Shown here: piece by piece, positions 1 to 5,028 of the stretch | Numbering within the stretch: the first letter of the stretch is position 1 | Layout: each line of letters opens with the position of its first letter | Source: Bacillota bacterium | GTDB lineage: Bacteria; Bacillota; Clostridia; Lachnospirales; Bianqueaceae | Direction of reading: 5' to 3' | Assembly: GCA_017467985.1 (NCBI GenBank) | Contig: JAFUJY010000057.1 | Location: forward strand, 1 to 5,028 | Length of the DNA stretch: 5,028 bases | Program-made: the position numbers and the translations under genes | Notes under the pieces: generated by a model | What the model was told of the DNA's origin: nothing | Seen by the model: the letters and a program-made list of their open reading frames with translations, nothing else | Database searches by the model: none

Positions 1-74
1 GCTGCCACACGATAGTCATTGGTGCGCTGGTCCAAAATAGACTCAAAAAACTGTACCATCTCAGCATTTAACAT
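1..74 (-). CDS. Unidentified protein, N-terminal 24 codons only
   Basis: This is the start of a minus-strand gene that leaves the window at its left edge. The reading frame opens at ATG 74-72 and gives MLNAEMVQFFESILDQRTND followed by YRVA. A strong Shine-Dalgarno (AAGGGGG, 83-89) lies 8 nt before the ATG, and a sigma-A promoter lies further upstream at 110-138, so the start is well supported although only 74 bases are visible. The visible residues look like an amphipathic helix, with no signal peptide or recognisable catalytic motif. I do not recognise the family. The gene is transcribed divergently from the phosphofructokinase gene with 150 nt between the start codons. No function is assigned. 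Confidence 0.75.
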   Translation of the reverse strand, partial: MLNAEMVQFFESILDQRTNDYRVA

Positions 75-109
75 ACTTGTAACCCCCTTATATTTATATC
101 GGTGCCTTT

Positions 110-138
110 AGTATACCACGACTTTGCAATAGATTCAA
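110..138 (-). promoter_or_regulatory. Sigma-A promoter of the left-edge minus-strand gene
   Basis: Read on the minus strand, a TTGAAT -35 box (133-138) and a TATACT -10 box (110-115) are separated by exactly 17 bp. Initiation is predicted near position 103, leaving a leader of about 30 nt with the AAGGGGG ribosome binding site. It is divergent from the pfkA promoter, with about 18 bp between the two -35 elements, so a regulator bound between them could affect both. Confidence 0.7.
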
Positions 139-154
139 TTTTATTTTGAAAAGT

Positions 155-170
155 TATGGAAATTTTCATA
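155..170. promoter_or_regulatory. Imperfect 16-bp palindrome over the pfkA -35 box (candidate operator)
   Basis: TATGGAAATTTTCATA is symmetric in 7 of 8 base pairs about its centre and covers the whole proposed -35 box at 157-162. A protein bound here would block RNA polymerase. It is AT-rich in an AT-rich region, so chance is a real alternative. It lacks the central CG of a classical catabolite-responsive element. No regulator is assigned. Confidence 0.3.
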
Positions 171-185
171 GAAATACGCTATAAT
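157..185 (+). promoter_or_regulatory. Sigma-A promoter of the phosphofructokinase gene
   Basis: A perfect TATAAT -10 box (180-185) is preceded at 17 bp spacing by TGGAAA (157-162), a 4-of-6 match to the -35 consensus. The predicted start of transcription is about position 192, giving a leader of roughly 33 nt. AAAGTGAGG (206-214) lies 10 nt before the ATG at 225 and is the ribosome binding site. The weaker -35 box lies inside a near-palindrome at 155-170, which may matter for regulation. Confidence 0.75.
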
Positions 186-224
186 AGGGACAAGATCTTT
201 TTCTGAAAGTGAGGTACGATAATT

Positions 225-1298
225 ATGAAACGTAGAATTGGTATTTTGACCAGCGGCGGTGACTGTCCCGGCTTGAATGCAGCGATCCGTGGCGTTGCAA
301 GAGCATCTTATGAGTTGTTTGATGCGGAGTTTGTGGGGATTGCCGATGGTTATAAGGGTCTAATTGAAGGTGACTATCGTGAAATGAAGCGTAATGAGTT
401 CAGTGGTATTCTGACTCTGGGCGGTACCATCCTGGGTACATCCCGTCGCCCCTACCGTAACATGCGAGTGATTGAAGAGGATAATATTGATAAAGTAGCT
501 GCCATGAAGGCCAATTATAAAAAGATGAAGCTGGATTGTCTGGTAACCCTGGGCGGTAACGGTACTCACAAGACGGCCAATCTTCTGGCGGAGGAAGGTC
601 TGAACGTGATCGGCCTGCCCAAGACCATTGATAATGATATCTGGGGAACGGACGTAACCTTTGGTTTCCATACTGCAGTGGATATTGCCACCGATGTTGT
701 GGACCGCATCCACACCACTGCGAACAGCCATGGCCGCATCATGGTTATTGAGCTGATGGGCAACAAAGCTGGCTGGCTGACACTGTACGCCGGTGTTGCC
801 GGTGGTGCAGATATCGTACTGCTGCCGGAGATTCCTTATAACATCGACAGTGTAATTGCCTCCATCGAGAAGCGTATCGCGAATAACCGCAGCTTTACCA
901 TTATTGCAGTTGCAGAAGGCGCATATGATAAGGCTATGGCAGACATGAAGCGTAAGGCTCGTGTTCAAGCGCTGAAGGATGGTAACTTCCCTTCTGTTTC
1001 TTATTATCTGGCGGATCAGATCCAGGGACGCACTGGTCTGGAGACTCGTGTGGTTGTTCCCGGACATTATCAGAGAGGTGGTTCTCCTTCCCCCTATGAT
1101 CGAATCCTTTCCACTCAATTTGGTACCTATGCTGCCCATTTGATTAAAGAAGGAAATTTCGGACAGGCAGTGGCTATGAAGGCCGGTCAGGTTTCTCATA
1201 ATCCTCTGATTGAAGTTGCCGGCAAGACCAAGTTTGTACCCAAGGATCATCAGATGATCCAGTGCGGTAAGGACATCGGCATTTCCTTTGGTGAATAA
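225..1298 (+). CDS. pfkA: 6-phosphofructokinase (mixed-signature, clostridial type)
   Basis: Cytoplasmic glycolytic enzyme that phosphorylates fructose 6-phosphate to fructose 1,6-bisphosphate. The 357-residue length suits the PfkA superfamily (short bacterial enzymes are about 320). Visible motifs are the phosphate loop GGDCPGLNAA (11-20), LGGTILGTSRR (65-75), GGNGT (110-114), PKTIDND (132-138) with catalytic Asp136, MGNKAGW (178-184), and the substrate-binding block from ETR (273-275) through GHYQRGGSP (280-288). Two positions matter for the phosphoryl donor. Gly113 (E. coli Gly104) is typical of ATP enzymes, while Lys133 (E. coli Gly124) is typical of PPi enzymes and of the 'mixed' group III. 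Asn112 replaces the usual Asp103, and Asn180 replaces Arg171. I recall this combination from other clostridial homologues, so it is probably a functional subfamily. ATP is the likelier donor, but sequence alone does not settle it. The gene appears monocistronic, with its own promoter and terminator. Confidence 0.95.
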   Translation: MKRRIGILTSGGDCPGLNAAIRGVARASYELFDAEFVGIADGYKGLIEGDYREMKRNEFSGILTLGGTILGTSRRPYRNMRVIEEDNIDKVAAMKANYKKMKLDCLVTLGGNGTHKTANLLAEEGLNVIGLPKTIDNDIWGTDVTFGFHTAVDIATDVVDRIHTTANSHGRIMVIELMGNKAGWLTLYAGVAGGADIVLLPEIPYNIDSVIASIEKRIANNRSFTIIAVAEGAYDKAMADMKRKARVQALKDGNFPSVSYYLADQIQGRTGLETRVVVPGHYQRGGSPSPYDRILSTQFGTYAAHLIKEGNFGQAVAMKAGQVSHNPLIEVAGKTKFVPKDHQMIQCGKDIGISFGE

Positions 1299-1305
1299 GA
1301 CAAAC

Positions 1306-1339
1306 AAAAGCTGTTGGCGCAAACCAACAGCTTTTTATT
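1306..1339. terminator. Bidirectional intrinsic terminator between convergent genes
   Basis: A perfect 12-bp stem (AAAAGCTGTTGG at 1306-1317 with its complement at 1324-1335) closes a 6-nt loop (CGCAAA). On the plus strand it runs into TTTTTATTATT, a good U-tract ending the phosphofructokinase transcript 7 nt after its stop. On the minus strand the stem is followed by a T-rich TTTTGTTTG, so it should also end the mntP-hydrolase transcript, whose stop codon is at 1338-1340. Confidence 0.92.
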
Positions 1340-1877
1340 ATTGAGTTAGATAATCCTTTAAGATACCACAAAATATAATCTTTGCCCCCGGCAGGTTCAT
1401 AAAATGAGCGGGTTCCACCATGGGCTGAAAAAACTGGGAATCAATAACGTGATGCTGAACCAGCATTTCCCGGACAAATTCTGAGCAATAATAATGATTC
1501 CTGCGAGGAAGGGGACGCTTAAAGGCGGCATAACACAACCCCAGAATATTATAATGATACTGCTGTCGGTTACGATACATCTCTTCGCAGCGCTGAAGAA
1601 TGGCTTGATACTGCTCCTCATCTACAGCTAACTCCAAAACCATCAGATTGGAATTGGGAAAACGCTTATAAGTACCTTTATGAAGCCCTTCTGCCACATA
1701 TCCTGCCCAGAATGGAAAGTATGTATATCTTCTGGCAAAGGAAAACATGTATCTTAAATCGGGGCTAAAGCCTATGGAACAATGATTGAACTGGGCACGG
1801 GTAAATAATTTAATGATGCGTGCAAAGATTGTTCCGGTCTGACTTAGGACAATGTAAAGTTTGGCTTTTTCAGACAT
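1338..1877 (-). CDS. Permuted papain-fold (YiiX/NlpC-P60-like) putative cysteine hydrolase
   Basis: A 179-residue protein of unproven function. It shows the pattern of circularly permuted NlpC/P60 (papain-like) enzymes, where the catalytic His precedes the Cys. The candidates are His32 in FNHCSIGF (30-37) and Cys131 in YYCSEFVREML (129-139). Between them are a beta-rich stretch (VAEG near 61, LMVLELAVDEEQY near 78-90) and a helix with the YHYNILGL segment (107-114). A Pro-rich C-terminal block (EPAHFMNLPG, 155-164) is also seen in relatives. Known members of this fold cut or form amide or ester bonds in peptides, cell wall or lipids; the substrate here is unknown. There is no signal peptide or membrane anchor, so it is probably cytoplasmic or peripheral. 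The start is supported by AGAGGAG on the minus strand with 9 nt spacing. The gene lies 46 nt after mntP with no promoter seen, and its ribosome binding site is in a hairpin (1884-1912). Confidence 0.75.
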   Translation of the reverse strand: MSEKAKLYIVLSQTGTIFARIIKLFTRAQFNHCSIGFSPDLRYMFSFARRYTYFPFWAGYVAEGLHKGTYKRFPNSNLMVLELAVDEEQYQAILQRCEEMYRNRQQYHYNILGLCYAAFKRPLPRRNHYYCSEFVREMLVQHHVIDSQFFQPMVEPAHFMNLPGAKIIFCGILKDYLTQ

Positions 1878-1883
1878 GCCTTC

Positions 1884-1912
1884 CAGCTCCTCTCTGCTTT
1901 AATAAGGAGCTG
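1884..1912 (-). promoter_or_regulatory. Hairpin sequestering the hydrolase ribosome binding site
   Basis: CAGCTCCT (1884-1891) and AGGAGCTG (1905-1912) form a perfect 8-bp inverted repeat with a 13-nt loop. In the minus-strand mRNA the 3' arm is AGGAGCTG, which contains the Shine-Dalgarno of the downstream hydrolase gene. The 5' arm begins 11 nt after the mntP stop codon (1924-1926). No U-tract follows, so it is not an intrinsic terminator. A ribosome finishing mntP would cover or disrupt the 5' arm and free the site, a common design for translational coupling. The structure is seen in the sequence; the coupling is inferred. Confidence 0.55.
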
Positions 1913-1923
1913 CGGGAATTACA

Positions 1924-2487
1924 TTAACCGAGGATTCCCAAATGCTCCAGCAAAATTTTTAGTCCGATCAAAATCAGGACCAGTCCGCCAAAGAACTCTG
2001 CTTTGGACTTAAAACGAACACCAAAAACATGGCCGATTTTCACACCCACCATGGACAGAACAAAGGTAATTACGCCAATAAAACTAACTGCGGGCACAAT
2101 ATCTACCTGTAAAAAGGCAAAGGTAACCCCGACGGCTAAGGCGTCAATACTGGTGGCTATTGCCAGAGGGAACATGGTTTTGAAGTCGAAACGATCATTT
2201 GCCTCTTCTTCTTCCTTGCTACAGGCCTCACGAATCATATTAAAGCCAATGATACCCAACAAAACAAAGGCAATCCAATGATCCACACTTACAATATAGA
2301 CCAGAAATCTTGAACCCAGAAGATAACCAATCAGAGGCATCATACCCTGGAAAATACCAAAATAAGCACCAACCAGCACCATATGTTTCGGGCGCAGCTC
2401 CTTAACGGACAATCCCTTACAAATGGCTACAGCAAAGGCATCCATTGATAATCCTACCGCTGTCAAAAACAATTCCAATAAACCCAT
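1924..2487 (-). CDS. mntP: MntP-family manganese efflux pump
   Basis: A 187-residue inner-membrane protein of the MntP family (former DUF204), which exports Mn2+ and protects against manganese excess. It is built as two related halves of three membrane helices, roughly at residues 3-25, 36-58, 62-86, 104-126, 131-153 and 166-184. Each half carries the signature Asp motif: LSMDAFAVAICKGL (13-26, Asp16) and TSIDALAVGVTFA (112-124, Asp115). The halves are joined by an acidic loop, CSKEEEEANDRFD (89-101). Length and motifs match the family in full, so the gene looks intact. The start is fixed by GAGGAGG (2493-2499) 5 nt before the ATG. It has its own consensus promoter directly downstream of the cysteine desulfidase gene, with a palindrome in the spacer. 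Unlike many mntP genes it has no room for a yybP-ykoY riboswitch in its leader of about 25 nt. Confidence 0.95.
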   Translation of the reverse strand: MGLLELFLTAVGLSMDAFAVAICKGLSVKELRPKHMVLVGAYFGIFQGMMPLIGYLLGSRFLVYIVSVDHWIAFVLLGIIGFNMIREACSKEEEEANDRFDFKTMFPLAIATSIDALAVGVTFAFLQVDIVPAVSFIGVITFVLSMVGVKIGHVFGVRFKSKAEFFGGLVLILIGLKILLEHLGILG

Positions 2488-2518
2488 TATATCCTCCTCG
2501 GCGTTTATAGCCTATGTT

Positions 2519-2547
2519 ATTATATCAACTACAGTTGAAAAAGTCAA
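2519..2547 (-). promoter_or_regulatory. Strong sigma-A promoter of mntP
   Basis: On the minus strand TTGACT (2542-2547) and a perfect TATAAT (2519-2524) are separated by 17 bp, 11 of 12 consensus bases. Transcription should begin near 2512, giving a leader of about 25 nt. Such a strong core promoter on an efflux gene suggests that it is held down by a repressor or used constitutively. Confidence 0.88.
2525..2538. promoter_or_regulatory. Perfect 14-bp palindrome in the mntP promoter spacer (candidate operator)
   Basis: TCAACT-AC-AGTTGA is a perfect 6-bp inverted repeat with a 2-bp centre, lying entirely between the -35 and -10 boxes and touching the -10. A dimeric repressor bound here would occlude the promoter; a MerR-type activator would also act in a spacer, though those prefer 19-20 bp spacers. 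A metal sensor such as an MntR/DtxR-family protein is plausible from the gene's job, but the site is not a clear match to a motif I can name. Confidence 0.5.
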
Positions 2548-2554
2548 TATGTAT

Positions 2555-2569
2555 CCGATTAGCAATCGG
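2555..2569 (-). other. Small hairpin over the desulfidase stop codon
   Basis: CCGATT (2555-2560) and AATCGG (2564-2569) form a perfect 6-bp stem with a 3-nt loop, and the TAA stop codon of the desulfidase gene (2559-2561) lies within it. No U-tract follows directly: in the minus-strand transcript the first T run (2539-2543) comes more than ten bases after the stem. At best it is a weak terminator or a 3'-end stabilising structure. Confidence 0.35.
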
Positions 2570-3842
2570 TCATAATCCGGATAATCTCTTTATCCGTTTC
2601 TTTCATACCAATACGGCCCAAGCGCCCCACATTATAAATGGTGTTCTCCACCCCCTTGGATACGATGCCATCCCCTCCGTAGAACTGCTGACCATTCTGG
2701 AACATCTGCCAGCCAAAGATGCCGGCCTCCACAGAAGCTGCAATTTTACCGGCACAGGAAGGTTTTGCTCCGTCACATACGATGCCGGAGACAATGGCCA
2801 GTGCATTCACCAGTGTATGAGCAATACCTCTGAAATCAGCGCCCTCCAAATATGCAATACCGCAGCCTGCACCGCATCCGGCACTGACTGCGCCGCAATA
2901 GGCGGAAAGACGACCAATGCCCGTCTTTTGATGAATGGCAATCAAATTGGACAATACCAGCGCCCGATATAACTTTTCCTGGGCGATGCCCTTTTCTTTT
3001 GCATAGACAATCAGCGGCACAGAAGCTGTGATTCCCTGATTGCCGCTGCCGGAATTAATGATAACCGGCAGTTCACAGCCACTCATACGAGCATCAGAAC
3101 CTGCGGCTGCATAAGCCTTAGCCTGGGTCTTTAAGCTGGAACCATCCATACGCAGCAAAGTACGGCCCACACTGGCCCCATAGGGATGTAAAATGCCTTC
3201 CTCTGCAATGGCCCAGTTATAGGCGATTTGGCGATCCAACAACTCTTTTACGTCTTCAATCTGCACCTGATCTGCAAATTCAACAATGTGCTCCACCCTC
3301 AACTGGCTGCGGTCTGTCAGCTGGGGACCTGCCAAAGTACTGATTTTACCGGACTCATGAAGTACAACTCCATCCTTAACCACCAATACAATGTTGGTGT
3401 GGGAACCACTGATACGCACCCGTACACTGCTGTTTTCGGAAAAAAGCGTGATATCAATGTCCAACTGCTCCTCTCCTTCCCCGGGGATAATCTGGAAGGG
3501 TATCATCTGCATAAAACGGCGGATGTCATCCTTTTGTTCATCCGAAACCTGGGAAATGACCTCCAGAACCTTTTCAGGAATACCTGCCACAATACCTGCA
3601 GCTGCTGCGGCGCTAATCCCCTTGAGTCCGCCGGTGTTGGGAACAATTACACTCTTTACATTTTTGATAATATTACCACTGACAGTAATCTTCACACTTT
3701 TGACAGAGTCAGCCAGTAATTGTTTGGCCTTGGCCGCTGCATAGGCAATGGCAATGGGTTCCGTACAGCCCATTGCAGGCATCAGTTCTTCTTTAAGTAT
3801 CTGCAGATACATTTTATACAAAGTGGTTTCCGGGGTCATCAT
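2559..3842 (-). CDS. cyuA: L-cysteine desulfidase, UPF0597/CyuA family Fe-S enzyme
   Basis: A 427-residue cytoplasmic enzyme predicted to break L-cysteine into pyruvate, ammonia and hydrogen sulfide. Its family is related to the alpha part of Fe-S L-serine dehydratase, and an archaeal member carries a [4Fe-4S] cluster. The N-terminal AMGCTEP (23-29) supplies Cys26, matching the proposed catalytic Cys25 of the Methanocaldococcus enzyme. The C-terminal part has the cluster-type cysteines Cys316 (AYCGAVSAG), Cys356 (VCDGAKPSC) and Cys363, plus Cys323 and Cys327 close by, and a SGSGNQG motif (264-270). Length is normal and nothing is missing. The first ATG of an ATGATG pair is chosen because AAAGGAGA (3850-3857) places GGAG 8 nt upstream. 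The gene follows glyA by 58 nt with no promoter in between, so the two probably share a transcript. Serine or another small amino acid is an alternative substrate. Confidence 0.9.
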   Translation of the reverse strand: MMTPETTLYKMYLQILKEELMPAMGCTEPIAIAYAAAKAKQLLADSVKSVKITVSGNIIKNVKSVIVPNTGGLKGISAAAAAGIVAGIPEKVLEVISQVSDEQKDDIRRFMQMIPFQIIPGEGEEQLDIDITLFSENSSVRVRISGSHTNIVLVVKDGVVLHESGKISTLAGPQLTDRSQLRVEHIVEFADQVQIEDVKELLDRQIAYNWAIAEEGILHPYGASVGRTLLRMDGSSLKTQAKAYAAAGSDARMSGCELPVIINSGSGNQGITASVPLIVYAKEKGIAQEKLYRALVLSNLIAIHQKTGIGRLSAYCGAVSAGCGAGCGIAYLEGADFRGIAHTLVNALAIVSGIVCDGAKPSCAGKIAASVEAGIFGWQMFQNGQQFYGGDGIVSKGVENTIYNVGRLGRIGMKETDKEIIRIMTDC

Positions 3843-3866
3843 AAGTATGTCTCCTTTAGGCTAACA

Positions 3867-3892
3867 GATGGCGCAGCCGAAACTGCGCCACC
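3867..3892 (-). other. GC-rich intercistronic hairpin between glyA and cyuA
   Basis: TGGCGCAG (3869-3876) pairs perfectly with CTGCGCCA (3883-3890) around a 6-nt loop. In the minus-strand RNA the stem extends by a G-U and a G-C pair to 10 pairs. It begins 8 nt after the glyA stop codon. No U-tract follows, so full intrinsic termination is unlikely; transcript processing, 3'-end protection of glyA mRNA, or partial attenuation is more plausible. The desulfidase Shine-Dalgarno (3850-3857) is outside the stem and free. Confidence 0.6.
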
Positions 3893-3900
3893 AAAATGAT

Positions 3901-5028
3901 TTATTCATACAAGGGATATTTAGCCAGCAAATCCGCAATGGCCTTGCAGCACTCGTCGTGGGTTTCCTTAGGATTGGTCAGAGTCTTGTCGATCACTTCA
4001 GCAATCAGACGCATATCCTCTTCCTTCATACCGCGGGTGGTGACTGCAGGAGTACCCAGACGGATACCACTGGTAACAAAAGGCTTTTCAGGATCAAAGG
4101 GAATGGCATTTTTATTGCAGGTAATACCCACTTCTTCCAACAGCTTTTCAGCCTTCTTACCGGTAATGTTCTTCTTGCGAAGGTCTACCAGCATCAGATG
4201 ATTGTCAGTGCCGCCGGATACGATATCAAAACCGTGTTCCACCAAAGCCTCAGCCAGTGCAGCTGCATTCTTAACGATCTGCAGCTGATATTCCTTAAAC
4301 TCAGGCTGCAGCGCCTCGTGGAAGCAAACTGCCTTGGCGGCTACCACATGACACAGTGGACCACCCTGGATGCCGGGGAAAATCGCCTTATCGATGGCCT
4401 TGGCATGCTCTGCTTTACACAGAATCATACCACCTCGGGGACCACGCAGAGTCTTGTGAGTGGTAGTAGTTACCACATCCGCATAGGGTACCGGACTGGG
4501 ATGAAGACCTGCCGCAACCAAACCGGCAATATGGGCCATATCCACCATCAGATAAGCGCCAACCATATCAGCAATCTGACGGAAACGGGCAAAGTCAATG
4601 ATTCTGGAGTAAGCACTGGCTCCGGCCACGATCAGCTTGGGGCTGCACTCCTTTGCAATACGCTCCACTTCATCATAATCAATACAGCCGGTTTCCTCAC
4701 TAACACCATAACTTACAATATTATATTGAGCACCGGACATATTCACCGGGCTGCCATGGGTCAAGTGACCGCCATGGGCCAGGTTCATACCCAGAATAGT
4801 ATCACCGGGCTTTAAGAAAGCAAAATAAACTGCAAAGTTTGCCTGAGAACCGGAATGAGGCTGCACATTGGCATGCTCTGCACCAAAAAGTTCCTTTGCA
4901 CGTTCAATGGCCAGATTTTCAGCCACATCCACATAAGTACAACCGCCATAATAACGCTTGCCCGGATAGCCTTCCGCATATTTATTTGTCAACGGAGACC
5001 CCATAGCAGCCATGACGGCCTTTGATAC
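3901..5028 (-). CDS. glyA: Serine hydroxymethyltransferase, 5' end beyond the window
   Basis: Cytoplasmic pyridoxal-phosphate enzyme that interconverts serine and glycine while loading the one-carbon unit onto tetrahydrofolate. The frame is open to the last base of the window, where it reads VSKAVMAAMG. An ATG at 5013 is internal, because family members continue upstream with a conserved block ending in ENFVS. Matching to E. coli GlyA (offset 37) indicates about 37 residues are missing from the visible 375. Motifs, numbered in the fragment, are NKYAEGYPGKRYYGG (15-29), VDMAHIAGL (162-170, with the cofactor-binding Asp163), TTTTHKTLRGPRGG (187-200, with Lys192 as the Schiff-base lysine), and SGIRLGTPA near the C-terminus. 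All catalytic features seen are intact. It is followed by a hairpin and the cysteine desulfidase gene, so the likely transcript joins serine/glycine and cysteine metabolism. The promoter lies outside the window. Confidence 0.97.
   Translation of the reverse strand, partial: VSKAVMAAMGSPLTNKYAEGYPGKRYYGGCTYVDVAENLAIERAKELFGAEHANVQPHSGSQANFAVYFAFLKPGDTILGMNLAHGGHLTHGSPVNMSGAQYNIVSYGVSEETGCIDYDEVERIAKECSPKLIVAGASAYSRIIDFARFRQIADMVGAYLMVDMAHIAGLVAAGLHPSPVPYADVVTTTTHKTLRGPRGGMILCKAEHAKAIDKAIFPGIQGGPLCHVVAAKAVCFHEALQPEFKEYQLQIVKNAAALAEALVEHGFDIVSGGTDNHLMLVDLRKKNITGKKAEKLLEEVGITCNKNAIPFDPEKPFVTSGIRLGTPAVTTRGMKEEDMRLIAEVIDKTLTNPKETHDECCKAIADLLAKYPLYE

Noticed and set aside
133..170. A classical CcpA (cre) site in the pfkA promoter
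   Set aside because: The symmetric sequence there lacks the central CG and the proper half-site spacing of the cre consensus.
360..1322. A 320-codon open frame on the minus strand opposite the phosphofructokinase gene
   Set aside because: It lies almost wholly antisense to a clearly recognised enzyme, has no family motifs and no good ribosome binding site context, and runs through the terminator. It is a shadow of the codon use of pfkA.
1884..1912. The inverted repeat after mntP as an intrinsic terminator
   Set aside because: On neither strand is it followed directly by a U-tract, and its arm coincides with the ribosome binding site of the next gene.
2514..2972. Plus-strand open frame of 152 codons over the mntP promoter and the 3' end of cyuA
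   Set aside because: Its start lies within the well-supported minus-strand mntP promoter region and the rest is antisense to conserved cyuA sequence; no motif is visible.
3868..4815. A 315-codon open frame on the plus strand opposite glyA
   Set aside because: It is antisense to intact glyA motifs and its translation is rich in Gln, His, Thr and Ser without domain signatures, typical of a reverse-strand shadow.
5011..5013. ATG at 5013-5011 as the start of glyA
   Set aside because: The frame continues upstream to the window edge with VSKAV, which matches conserved internal sequence of serine hydroxymethyltransferases, and no ribosome binding site precedes this ATG.

Overview
The window looks like ordinary chromosome from an anaerobic Bacillota, most likely a Clostridia or Negativicutes gut-type organism. 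This is inferred from the clostridial-style phosphofructokinase, the oxygen-sensitive Fe-S cysteine desulfidase, strong purine-rich ribosome binding sites and consensus sigma-A promoters. No species is named because there is no rRNA or other marker here. Nothing points to mobile DNA, CRISPR, tRNA or rRNA, and no whole new system is evident.

Layout, left to right. Positions 1-74 hold the first codons of an unidentified minus-strand gene that runs off the left edge. Positions 75-224 are a divergent promoter region, with one sigma-A promoter for that gene and one for the plus-strand phosphofructokinase (225-1298). A 12-bp-stem terminator at 1306-1339 sits between convergent genes and can serve both strands. 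Everything after it is on the minus strand. Read in the direction of transcription (right to left), the genes are glyA (serine hydroxymethyltransferase, 5' end cut off by the window), an L-cysteine desulfidase of the UPF0597/CyuA family, mntP (manganese efflux pump), and a small protein resembling permuted papain-fold (YiiX/NlpC-P60-like) cysteine hydrolases.

Functional reading. glyA and the desulfidase gene are 58 nt apart with no visible promoter between them, so they probably form one transcript joining serine/glycine/one-carbon metabolism to cysteine breakdown (pyruvate, ammonia, sulfide). mntP has its own near-perfect promoter (TTGACT-17-TATAAT) immediately after the desulfidase gene. 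A perfect 14-bp palindrome fills most of that promoter's spacer and is a candidate repressor site. There is no room between promoter and start codon for a yybP-ykoY manganese riboswitch. The hydrolase gene follows mntP after 46 nt with no promoter seen. Its Shine-Dalgarno lies in a perfect 8-bp hairpin, which suggests translational coupling to mntP.

The points most worth a second look are the palindrome in the mntP promoter, the sequestered ribosome binding site downstream of mntP, the uncharacterised hydrolase itself, and the mixed ATP/PPi-type active-site signature of the phosphofructokinase.
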